A stretch of DNA of 64,000 nucleotides from Bacilliculturomica massiliensis (lineage in GTDB: Bacteria > Bacillota > Clostridia > Peptostreptococcales > Anaerovoracaceae): positions 931,997 through 995,996 of the forward strand of contig NZ_LR027603.1 of NCBI RefSeq assembly GCF_900605495.1. Reading direction: 5' to 3'. Both the position numbers and the translations under genes were made by a program. The notes below the pieces were generated by a model, which ran no database searches, was not told where the DNA came from, and worked only from the letters and a program-made list of their open reading frames with translations. Of this stretch, positions 25,668 through 34,201 are shown piece after piece. How positions within the stretch are numbered: position 1 is the first letter of the stretch; each line of letters begins with the position of its first letter.

Positions 25668-28451
25668 ATGGGAGATAAGTGTGTGACTGTACATAGCGGG
25701 AAGGCGGCTCATATCCAGTGCCCGGCAGCGGTGGAAATGCTGAAAACGGGTGTGATCTGCTGTCTATTGGACGATGATCTGACGTTTTGCTGGGGGAATT
25801 CCAGCTTTTTTAAAAGTATTGGTTATTTGAGGGATGACTTTTGCGGCAGTTTCCGCGATCTGCGGCAGTATTATAAGGAATTTCCCGATGAGTTCGATTC
25901 GATCCGGCAGAGCCTGCAGAGAGCCGGTGAAAACGGCGGCGGGGATATGGAAGCGGCTGTCCGCCTGCCTCTGAAGGCCGGGGGATTTTCCTGGGCGCGT
26001 CTTTGCGCAACGATCCGGAAAGATCCAGCGTGGGGAGTGCCGGTGCTGCAGGCGGAGTTTTCTGACGTGGACCGGCTGGTTGCGGAAAAAGAGGAACAGA
26101 CGCGTCTCTGCAGGCAGAAACTGCAGTATTTTCACTGGATGCTGGATGCCTATGAGGGCAATGTTTATGTCAGCGACATGGACACTTACGAACTGCTGTA
26201 TGTGAATAAAGCATCCTGCAGGGTACTGGGTGCTCCGGCTGCAAAGTTAGTGGGCCGGAAGTGTTATGAGGTGATCCAGGGAAGAACATCTCCCTGTCCT
26301 TTCTGTACCAACAGCAAACTGACAGAGGATGATTTTTACGAATGGGAGTTTTCCAATCCGGTGCTGGAACGGACCTTTATGATCAAGAACCGGATCATCG
26401 ACTGGGATGGCCGGCGTGCGCGTCTGGAGCTTTCCTATGATATGTACAGCACGGAATATAAGCTGGCGAAGAAAGATCAGGAGCGGGATGCGCTGATCCG
26501 CAGCGTGCCGGGAGGGCTGGCGCGGGTGGACGGACGGGATATGAATACAGTCCTCTGGCACAGCGGTGGTTTTTTGAATCTCATCGGCTATACCGAAGAA
26601 CAATTTGAAGAAGAACTGAATTCCGGCTGCGGTTATATGCATCCGGACGATGCGGAACACGTGTCCGCCGTCATGCGGCAGTCCGGAGAGACCGGCGAGC
26701 CCACAGTGGTGGAGGCACGCATCATCACCCGGGACGGGAGCGTCAGGATCGTGCTGATGACCTGCAGCTATGTCGGCGGCGAGGACAGCTGGGACGGGAT
26801 CCCTTCTTATTACAGCGTGGGTGTAGACGTGACGGAGGAGCGGACGGAGCAGGCCCGGCAGAGGCAGGCTCTGGAAGACGCCTGTAAGGCGGCGCAGATC
26901 GCCAACGAAGCCAAGACTAATTTTCTTTCCTCCATGTCCCACGATATCCGAACGCCCATGAATGCGATCATCGGCATGGCGGTCATCGCTCAGGCAAATC
27001 TGGAGTATCCGGAAAAGATACGGGACTGCCTGAACAAGATCAATGCATCCAGCCGGCATCTTTTGAGTCTCATCAACGAGGTGCTGGACATGTCCAAAAT
27101 CGAAAGCGGAAAAATTGATCTGGTTTCCGAGAACGTTTCTCTGTCGGAGCTGATCGAAGATGTCATGGATGTGTTCCGGCCGCTGGCGGCGGAAAAGCAT
27201 CAGCGGCTGCAGATCAACGCCGACCATGTGCGGCATGAGTGGATCGTGACGGATCGGAACCGCCTGCAGCAGGTTTTGGTCAACCTGCTCTCCAATGCCG
27301 TTAAATATACTCCCGATGGGGGCAGCGTGGGACTGCGGGTCCGTGAAGTTCCGTCTTTTGCCAAAGACAGAGGTCAGTATGAGTTCATCGTCACCGACAA
27401 TGGGATCGGAATGTCCGCTGATTTTGTTCCCCACATTTTTGAGCCGTTCTCCCGGGCGGAGGACTCCAAGACCAATCAGGTGCAGGGCACGGGACTGGGC
27501 ATGACGATTACGCAGAATATCGTCAATATGATGAACGGCACCATCGAGGTCAAGAGCGCTCCAGGTCAGGGAAGCAGGTTCATCGTCGCCGTCTCCTTCG
27601 AACTGTGCGGGGGAGCGGAGGAGAACGACGGGGAACTTTCCGGACTGCCGGTGCTGGTGGTGGACGACGATCAGATCATCTGCGAAAGCGCGGCTGAAAT
27701 CCTGGATGAACTGGGCATGCGGAGCAGCTGGGCGTTGTCGGGAAGGGAAGCAGTGGGCCGCGTTGTGGCCGCCCATGAGGCGAAGGACGATTTTTTCTCG
27801 GTGATCCTGGATTGGAAGATGCCGGAAATGGACGGGCTGGAAACGCTGAAGGTGATCCGAAAAAAATTGGGAATGGACGTGCCGATCATCATCATTTCTG
27901 CCTACGACTATTCCGAGATCGAGGAAAAATTCCGGATGGCCGGGGCGGACGCCTTTATCACAAAACCGCTGTTCAAGTCCAAAATGGCCCATACGTTCCA
28001 CCAGCTCTGCCGGAGCGGGCGTTCGTCAGACGCCGTGTCCTTTCCTGTTCAAGAGATATCTTCCAGTCTGGAGGGCAGACGGATCCTGCTGGTGGAGGAT
28101 AACCAGCTCAACAGGGAGATCGCGGCCGAATTGCTGCAGATGCATGGCTTTGTCGTGGACGAGTCGGCCAACGGCCGGCTTGCAGTGGAAAAATTTTCGG
28201 TCTCCGCATTGGGAGAATACGACTGTATTCTGATGGACATCCAGATGCCGGTGATGGACGGCTATCAGGCGGCAGAGGCCATACGGGCGCTGGACCGGGC
28301 CGACGCGCAGACCGTTCCCATCCTCGCCCTGACAGCCAACGCTTTTGCGACGGACATTGGAAAAGCTCACAGCGCCGGTATGAATGACCATGTGGCAAAA
28401 CCCATCGACGTGGACAGGCTCATGGAGACGCTGCAAAGATGGATCAGATAA
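25668..28451 (+). CDS. Hybrid sensor histidine kinase: PAS x3, kinase, two receivers
   Basis: 927 residues with no membrane segment, so a cytoplasmic sensor. PAS-like domains lie at about 20-130, 155-265 and 275-395. The second contains the C...CxxC signature (GRKCYEVIQGRTSPCPFC). HisKA follows with the phospho-His at about residue 425 (SHDIRTPMNAIIGM), then HATPase (about 525-650; N-box VNLLSNAVKYTPDGG, G2 GTGLGMTI). Two receiver domains have phospho-Asp in ILDWKMPEMDG (first) and LMDIQMPVMDG (second). The stop overlaps the upstream in-frame start of the GGDEF gene. The output is probably phosphorelay within this island. Confidence 0.93.
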   Translation: MGDKCVTVHSGKAAHIQCPAAVEMLKTGVICCLLDDDLTFCWGNSSFFKSIGYLRDDFCGSFRDLRQYYKEFPDEFDSIRQSLQRAGENGGGDMEAAVRLPLKAGGFSWARLCATIRKDPAWGVPVLQAEFSDVDRLVAEKEEQTRLCRQKLQYFHWMLDAYEGNVYVSDMDTYELLYVNKASCRVLGAPAAKLVGRKCYEVIQGRTSPCPFCTNSKLTEDDFYEWEFSNPVLERTFMIKNRIIDWDGRRARLELSYDMYSTEYKLAKKDQERDALIRSVPGGLARVDGRDMNTVLWHSGGFLNLIGYTEEQFEEELNSGCGYMHPDDAEHVSAVMRQSGETGEPTVVEARIITRDGSVRIVLMTCSYVGGEDSWDGIPSYYSVGVDVTEERTEQARQRQALEDACKAAQIANEAKTNFLSSMSHDIRTPMNAIIGMAVIAQANLEYPEKIRDCLNKINASSRHLLSLINEVLDMSKIESGKIDLVSENVSLSELIEDVMDVFRPLAAEKHQRLQINADHVRHEWIVTDRNRLQQVLVNLLSNAVKYTPDGGSVGLRVREVPSFAKDRGQYEFIVTDNGIGMSADFVPHIFEPFSRAEDSKTNQVQGTGLGMTITQNIVNMMNGTIEVKSAPGQGSRFIVAVSFELCGGAEENDGELSGLPVLVVDDDQIICESAAEILDELGMRSSWALSGREAVGRVVAAHEAKDDFFSVILDWKMPEMDGLETLKVIRKKLGMDVPIIIISAYDYSEIEEKFRMAGADAFITKPLFKSKMAHTFHQLCRSGRSSDAVSFPVQEISSSLEGRRILLVEDNQLNREIAAELLQMHGFVVDESANGRLAVEKFSVSALGEYDCILMDIQMPVMDGYQAAEAIRALDRADAQTVPILALTANAFATDIGKAHSAGMNDHVAKPIDVDRLMETLQRWIR

Positions 28452-30763
28452 CGGAATCACCAGAAGGAGAAGTACGGGCTGCCGGCGGGAGCCTCAGGCT
28501 TCGGGATCGTGAGGAGATAAACGTGAAAAGACTGATGAAAGGGCTCAGCCCGGAAGGGGAGGCCCTCCTGAATCTTATCCCCGGCGGGGTCATGCAATGC
28601 AGAAATGACGGCGATTTCACCATCATTGAGGTCAGCGAAGGCTTTCTTGCCATGTTCGGATTTGCCAGAGAAGAGTTGGACGCGCAGTTTCAGGGCCGGT
28701 TCCTCGACCTGATCCATCCGTCGGACCGGCAGAATTTCCTCATCGAAGTCGACCGGCAGCTGAGCAAAGGGGACCGGATTTCCCTCAGCTACCGGGTACT
28801 ATGCAAGGATGGCGGCTATAAATGGACCGCCAGCAGCGCTCAATTGTTCGGCGATGAACAGGAAGAACGATTTTTCTGTATTTTTCTGGATCTCACTGAG
28901 GTGAGGGACGCGCAGGAAAAGCTGCGTCTGTCTCTGGAACATCTGGAGATCATCATGAATCAGTCCTCCGATATCATTTTCGAATGGGATTTCGACGCGG
29001 ACGCCATATCCTTTTCTCCAAATTGGCTGGAGAAGTTCGGATATGCGCCCCACTATGACGGCAGCCTGCAGAAGAAAGATATCTTTCGCCATTTCCATCC
29101 CGACGACGTGGAGCCCATGGCTGAATTAATGAAAGAAGCCAGAATCGGAATACAGAATTCGGTCGTGGACGTCCGCATATGCAATTCAAAGGAGCAGTAC
29201 ATCTGGTGCCGGATCAGGACAGCCACCCAATACAGCGCGGAGCATAAGCCGCTTCGAGCGGTGGGAACGATCTCGGATATCGACGAAGAGAAGCGGTTGA
29301 TGGAGGATCTGCGCCGGCGGGCAGAGCTGGACGCTCTGACCGGGCTCTACAATCACGCCGAAATGGAGCGGAGGTCGGAACTGTATCTGGAAGGCATGCC
29401 GGAGACGATCTGCGCCATGTTTATCATCGACGTGGACAATTTCAAGCGAGTCAACGACGGGCAGGGACATCTGTTTGGGGACGCAGTGCTGGCCGAGCTG
29501 GCTGCGGGAATGAAAAAGCTGACGCGAAAGTCAGACGTGATCGGCCGGATCGGCGGCGACGAGTTCGCCATATTTCTGAAGGACATCCCCTCCTCGCAGA
29601 TGGCCGAGGAGAAAGCGCGTAAGCTGCTGGATATCTTCCGGCACCTGTTTCAGGGGGAGAAGCAGTCCGTGGGGGTGACCTGCAGTATCGGCCTTGCCAT
29701 CTATCCGTGGGACGGTCTGGATTACCAGAGCCTGTACCACTGCGCAGACCTGGCGCTGTATCAGGCCAAAAGCCAGGGAAAAAACCGGTACGCCCGGTTT
29801 GATGCAAAGAGTATGGAGACGGTGGACCGGATCGGGTATTCTTCTCTGGGCGCGGCTATCGATTCCGATCAGAATACCAGCGGCAGCGGAGGAAATCTGG
29901 TCAACTATGTATTCCAGATCCTGTATGACGCCGACGATATCGACGCCGCTGTGGAAGCGATCCTGGAGATCGTGGGCCGGCGATTCGACGTGAGCCGGGC
30001 CTATGTATTTGAAAACAGTGCAGGCGGGCAATACGCCAATAATACCTACGAGTGGTGCAATGAGGGAATCACGGCTCAGAAAGAGTTTTTGCAGCAGTTT
30101 CCCTATGAAAATGTGAAGGGCTATCAGGAACTGTTCGACAATAACGCCGTTTTTTACTGCCGTGATATTCACGCGCTCACCCCCGCTCAGACCGCGCTTT
30201 TTGAGAGTCAGGGCATCTGTTCCACGCTCCAGTGCGCGCTTTATGACGGGAAAGAATTCCGTGGTTTCATCGGGTTCGACGAATGCACCGGCCTGCGCAT
30301 GTGGAATAAAGATGAGATCGGGATGCTGTCCCTGGTGGCTCAGCTTCTGACCACGTTTCTCCTGAAAAAGCGCGAGGTGGACCGCAATCAGCAGATGATG
30401 GTCCAGCTCAACACGATCCTGAATATGCAGGACGCTTACATCTACGCCATCGGGACGGACAATTATGAGCTGCTGTATCTGAATCAGAAAACGTTTGAAC
30501 TGGATCCTTCCGCCAGAGTCGGCATGACCTGTCATCAGGCATTTTTCAGGCGCAGCACTCCCTGCGAGACCTGTCCGCTGTCCGGGGCCTCGGAGGTCTT
30601 TAATCCTCAATACGGCGTCTGGACCAGAGTCCGATACTCCACGATGAAGTGGGGGGACAGGGACGCATATCTGATCAACTGCACCGACATAACGGAATAT
30701 AAGCGGCTGCAGAGCCCGGCGGCAACATACGGCATGGAAGAAGAAAAACAAACGAAGCGATAG
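28439..30763 (+). CDS. PAS-PAS-GGDEF-GAF-PAS diguanylate cyclase
   Basis: 774 residues from ATG 28439. GTG 28523 (746 residues) is an alternative with GAGGAG 6 nt upstream. Two N-terminal PAS domains (about 45-160 and 165-285) lead into an intact GGDEF domain (about 295-455; active-site loop GRIGGDEFAIF), so it should make cyclic di-GMP. Unusually the cyclase sits mid-protein: a GAF-like domain (about 480-640) and a C-terminal PAS with the Cys motif (MTCHQAFFRRSTPCETCPL) follow it. It is co-transcribed with the upstream hybrid kinase and ends at a bidirectional terminator. Confidence 0.92.
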   Translation: MDQITESPEGEVRAAGGSLRLRDREEINVKRLMKGLSPEGEALLNLIPGGVMQCRNDGDFTIIEVSEGFLAMFGFAREELDAQFQGRFLDLIHPSDRQNFLIEVDRQLSKGDRISLSYRVLCKDGGYKWTASSAQLFGDEQEERFFCIFLDLTEVRDAQEKLRLSLEHLEIIMNQSSDIIFEWDFDADAISFSPNWLEKFGYAPHYDGSLQKKDIFRHFHPDDVEPMAELMKEARIGIQNSVVDVRICNSKEQYIWCRIRTATQYSAEHKPLRAVGTISDIDEEKRLMEDLRRRAELDALTGLYNHAEMERRSELYLEGMPETICAMFIIDVDNFKRVNDGQGHLFGDAVLAELAAGMKKLTRKSDVIGRIGGDEFAIFLKDIPSSQMAEEKARKLLDIFRHLFQGEKQSVGVTCSIGLAIYPWDGLDYQSLYHCADLALYQAKSQGKNRYARFDAKSMETVDRIGYSSLGAAIDSDQNTSGSGGNLVNYVFQILYDADDIDAAVEAILEIVGRRFDVSRAYVFENSAGGQYANNTYEWCNEGITAQKEFLQQFPYENVKGYQELFDNNAVFYCRDIHALTPAQTALFESQGICSTLQCALYDGKEFRGFIGFDECTGLRMWNKDEIGMLSLVAQLLTTFLLKKREVDRNQQMMVQLNTILNMQDAYIYAIGTDNYELLYLNQKTFELDPSARVGMTCHQAFFRRSTPCETCPLSGASEVFNPQYGVWTRVRYSTMKWGDRDAYLINCTDITEYKRLQSPAATYGMEEEKQTKR

Positions 30764-30800
30764 ATGGGGCCGGAAGAGTCCGGGCCTGCATAGAAGAGTG

Positions 30801-30834
30801 AAAGCCCTGTGGATCTTCCACAGGGCTTTTGTCG
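30801..30834. terminator. Bidirectional terminator
   Basis: AAAGCCCTGTGG (30801-30812) and CCACAGGGCTTT (30818-30829), a 12-bp stem with T-run on the plus side and A-run giving T's on the minus side. It serves the GGDEF gene and the convergent GntR-type gene. Confidence 0.95.
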
Positions 30835-30836
30835 CG

Positions 30837-32309
30837 TCAGCTTATGCTTTGGTCAGGAATGAGAATGTTTTCCGCGTCGGAGATACCCAGCTGCGACAGG
30901 GTATTCAAGGTGCTGCGAAGTTCGGCGATGATCAGCTCCTCCAGTTTGGCAGAAAACTGTGGAAGATCCGCTTTCCTCAGCGAGTCGATCAGGACGTCGA
31001 AATAAGGATCGTACATGGCGTTGATGGTCTTCTGGCTTCCTTTTGTGCCGCGGAGCGCATAAGCCCAGAAAAACTGCCGCAGAAGCTCGGAGTAAACGGT
31101 ACGCAGCGCCTGATACGGAGCGTGTACTGTGATCTGATCCAGCAGGAAATAGGATAAGACCTCGCCTCGCCGCCGTTGTCTGTTCGTCTCCAGTTCATCG
31201 CACAGCTGCCCGATCGTATGGGTATCGAGAGAAGAAAGCGTCGTCAGGGATACTTCCCGGCAGGACAGGGCCAGTATCTGAAGGCTTCTTGCCATATCCA
31301 AAAGCCGCCGTCGGAGGACTGGTCTGGAAAAATCGCTGTTCTCTGTGGTTTTTTCAAAGGGAAGAACCTTAGTGCCCGCATATTTGGCGGATTTTATAGC
31401 GCCTACGCTGTCCAGAAGCTCAAGGGTCCTGCGGACAGTGCTGACGGATACGCCCCTTTGAGCAGCCAGCTCCTTCTGAGAGGGGAGCTGGCTTCCGACA
31501 GGATGAACTCCGCGGCTGATGGAGATGAGAAGCTCCATGGCAAAGGAATAGCAGAGCTGCCTGCTTTTTTCATAGGAACTCCAGAAAAAAGTAATTTCGT
31601 TTTCAGGGGATAGAAGGGTGATCCTGGACGCATAGAACCGGTTAAGGGCCAAAGACATCCTGGCGATAGACCGGTCCACTGCGATCCGCAGAGCGGCCCA
31701 GTCTTTTTTCCGGCAAAGGGTCAGAATATCCGGCAGATAATCTGTGGATCGTTCAAAGTACTGCAGATTCTCTTCCAGACTGAAAAAGGGATCGTGCAGA
31801 AACATGAAAGTCTGCCAGACCAGGCGCATGAGAAGGGGGTTATTGAGAGCGCTGTATTTCTGGTTTAGGTGCTCCAGCATGGCGTAAGGGGCCGCCGCGC
31901 GATCTTCCCCCAAAAGGGATTCCATGGCCTGCAGCGTGTCCTGCCCGGCGTTTTTCAGTCCGATCCACTGAGCGTTGCCAAACAGAGGCCCCATGGAATT
32001 TCCCAGGTCGATCATTGCGTTTTTGCGCATTGCAAAAAATGCCTGGATCAGCTGCTCCGTTTCCCGGCTGTCATAGTTTGTTTTTACTGTGGCCCCAATA
32101 TTTTTTGACAGAGAGATATATCCATTTTCTTTGAGCTTCAGATACGCAATGCGGACAGTGTCAACGGATACGCAAAGCCGCGCGGCGGTCTCCTCCATGG
32201 TGGGGAGCCTTTCCCCACAACGGTAGGCGCCGAATTGTATCTGAGTAAGCAAAACATTGTAGACAACTTTGCGTAATTCTGTACTGGTTTCCAAAACAGG
32301 GTCCTCCAT
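30837..32309 (-). CDS. Double-headed GntR-family regulator
   Basis: 490 residues carrying two GntR-type winged helices. The first is N-terminal (about 10-80: GERLPTMEETAARLCVSVDTVRIAYLKLKENGYI). The second is in the middle (about 262-320: GSQLPSQKELAAQRGVSVSTVRRTLELLDSVGAI). Each is followed by a helical region of about 150-180 residues, as if two regulators had fused or one had duplicated. It faces the REC-EAL operon divergently and probably controls it. Start: ATG 32309 lacks a ribosome-binding site, but GGAGGA lies inside the first codons, 6-7 nt before an in-frame TTG (position 32294), which may be the real start. Confidence 0.88.
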   Translation of the reverse strand: MEDPVLETSTELRKVVYNVLLTQIQFGAYRCGERLPTMEETAARLCVSVDTVRIAYLKLKENGYISLSKNIGATVKTNYDSRETEQLIQAFFAMRKNAMIDLGNSMGPLFGNAQWIGLKNAGQDTLQAMESLLGEDRAAAPYAMLEHLNQKYSALNNPLLMRLVWQTFMFLHDPFFSLEENLQYFERSTDYLPDILTLCRKKDWAALRIAVDRSIARMSLALNRFYASRITLLSPENEITFFWSSYEKSRQLCYSFAMELLISISRGVHPVGSQLPSQKELAAQRGVSVSTVRRTLELLDSVGAIKSAKYAGTKVLPFEKTTENSDFSRPVLRRRLLDMARSLQILALSCREVSLTTLSSLDTHTIGQLCDELETNRQRRRGEVLSYFLLDQITVHAPYQALRTVYSELLRQFFWAYALRGTKGSQKTINAMYDPYFDVLIDSLRKADLPQFSAKLEELIIAELRSTLNTLSQLGISDAENILIPDQSIS

Positions 32310-32400
32310 TTTCTACAAGAATCGAACTTACAGGATCAGTATATCATTTTTGAAACGTGGTTTCTATAAACTTATACCTTTCAGGCCTTTCGACAGAAGG

Positions 32401-32454
32401 TTGCTATTTTCGCTTCTGTTTGCTATACTTTAAATAAATATGTATATGAACAAT
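32401..32454 (+). promoter_or_regulatory. Promoter and downstream element of the second signalling operon
   Basis: TTGCTA (32401-32406), 17-nt spacer, TATACT (32424-32429), then AAATATGTATATGAACAAT (32436-32454). The same three elements with the same spacing occur at 25526-25580. The downstream element covers the expected transcription start, as a repressor site would. Confidence 0.75.
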
Positions 32455-32496
32455 TGTAATTTACTGCTGGCGGGATAAATGAGGTGTAAAAGCACA

Positions 32497-34185
32497 ATGG
32501 CTGCAAAAAGGAACATTCTGGTAGTGGAAGACAACGAGATCAACCGCAGTCTTCTGTGTGAGATACTGAAGCCTGAGTACGATACTGTAGAGGCGGAAAA
32601 CGGCCGGGAGGCGCTTTCTCTTTTAGGGCAGTACGCGGGCGATTTTTCCCTTATCCTGCTGGATATTGTCATGCCTGTTATGAACGGGTATGAATTTCTT
32701 ACCGCGGTGAAGGAAGATCCGAAATTTTGCTCCATTCCAGTCATCGTCACCACGCAGAACGATGGAGAATCAGAGGAGGTGGCGGCGCTGTCCTGCGGCG
32801 CCGCCGATTTTGTGGCCAAACCGTATAAGCCGCAGATCATCCTGCACAGAGTGGCCAATATCATTCATCTAAGGGAGACTGCCGCTCTTGTAAACGAGTT
32901 CCAGTACGATAAGCTTACCGGCCTTTACAGCAAGGCCTTTTTTTGCCTGAAAGCGAAAGAGTTTCTCCTGCAGAATCCAGACAAAGAATACGATATCATC
33001 TGTTCCGACGTGGTCAATTTCAAGCTGGTGAACGATGTCTTGGGCATATCCGCGGGAGACCGGCTTTTGAAGATGATCGCGCAGAACTACACGGAGGATA
33101 CCCGGGGAAAAGGGATCAGCAGTCGCTTCCACGCGGACCAGTTCGCCTGCATCATTGAACATAAGTGGGAATATGATGAAAATATGTTTCAGGAGGCCTG
33201 CGCCCGGATCAACGCTCTTTGTCAGAAGCAGAATATCGTTATGAAATGGGGGATCTATCACGTGGAGGACCGGGACGTTCCGGTGGAGCAGATGTGCGAC
33301 CGCGCGCTTCTGGCCGCCCGGGGCATCAAGGGGCAGTATAAGAAGTATTTCGCGTATTATGACGATGTGCTCCGCAGCAAGCTTCTGCAGGAACAGGAGA
33401 TCGTGAACAGCATGGAGCCCGCTCTGGCGGACGGACAGTTTGAGATCTATCTGCAGCCGAAATACAGGATCGAGGGCAGAAGGCTGGTCGGCGCTGAAGC
33501 GCTGGTCCGCTGGAATCATCCGGAATGGGGGCTGCAGTCTCCCGCAGCATTTATCCCGCTGTTTGAGCGGAACGGTTTTATAACCAGACTGGACCAGTAT
33601 GTCTGGGACAAAGTCTGCGGCGTTTTGCATGACTGGAGTGAAAGAGGTCTGCCGCCGCTGCCCATCTCGGTGAACGTGTCCCGGGCGGATATCTATAATG
33701 CGGACCTGGCCGGTATTCTGGAAGATCTTCTGCAAAGGTACGGCCTGCCGCCGTCCTGCCTTCATCTGGAGATCACGGAAAGCGCCTATACCGAAAATCC
33801 TCAGCAGATCATCGACACGGTAAGCCGTCTGCGGGAGCTGGGTTTTGTCATTGAGATGGACGACTTCGGCAGCGGTTATTCATCGCTGCACATGCTCCAC
33901 AAAATGCCGGTGGACGTCTTAAAGCTGGACATGAAATTCATCCAGAGCGAGCCGGCGACACCGATCAATCAGGAGATCATGCGTTTTATCATCAACCTTG
34001 CACACCTGATGTCTCTCAGTGTGGTGGCGGAGGGCGTGGAGACGGCGCAGCAGCTGGAGCGTCTGCGCGAGATCGGCTGTGAATGTGTGCAGGGATACTA
34101 TTTCGCCAGACCGATGCCGGTGGAAGAGTTTGAACAGCTTGTGAATGAAAATAACGAAGGGATCGCCTGCTTTGCGGGCAATTGA
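32497..34185 (+). CDS. Response regulator with degenerate GGDEF and EAL domains
   Basis: 562 residues. The receiver domain (about 5-125) has phospho-Asp about 56 in LLDIVMPVMNG. The GGDEF-like domain (about 140-295) has lost its active site: the loop reads HADQF instead of GGDEF, so it should not make cyclic di-GMP. The EAL domain (about 305-555) keeps EALVRW, ITES, MDDFGSGYSSL, KLDMKF and VAEGVET, so it should be an active cyclic di-GMP phosphodiesterase. ATG 32497 has GAGGTG 10 nt upstream; an in-frame ATG at 32479 is less likely. First gene of a three-gene operon with two hybrid kinases. Confidence 0.93.
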   Translation: MAAKRNILVVEDNEINRSLLCEILKPEYDTVEAENGREALSLLGQYAGDFSLILLDIVMPVMNGYEFLTAVKEDPKFCSIPVIVTTQNDGESEEVAALSCGAADFVAKPYKPQIILHRVANIIHLRETAALVNEFQYDKLTGLYSKAFFCLKAKEFLLQNPDKEYDIICSDVVNFKLVNDVLGISAGDRLLKMIAQNYTEDTRGKGISSRFHADQFACIIEHKWEYDENMFQEACARINALCQKQNIVMKWGIYHVEDRDVPVEQMCDRALLAARGIKGQYKKYFAYYDDVLRSKLLQEQEIVNSMEPALADGQFEIYLQPKYRIEGRRLVGAEALVRWNHPEWGLQSPAAFIPLFERNGFITRLDQYVWDKVCGVLHDWSERGLPPLPISVNVSRADIYNADLAGILEDLLQRYGLPPSCLHLEITESAYTENPQQIIDTVSRLRELGFVIEMDDFGSGYSSLHMLHKMPVDVLKLDMKFIQSEPATPINQEIMRFIINLAHLMSLSVVAEGVETAQQLERLREIGCECVQGYYFARPMPVEEFEQLVNENNEGIACFAGN

Positions 34186-34201
34186 AAGAGGACGGGGAAT
34201 C

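Noticed and set aside
26247-28001. 584-codon minus-strand frame opposite the first hybrid kinase
   Set aside because: Shadow frame; the plus strand has all histidine-kinase and receiver motifs.
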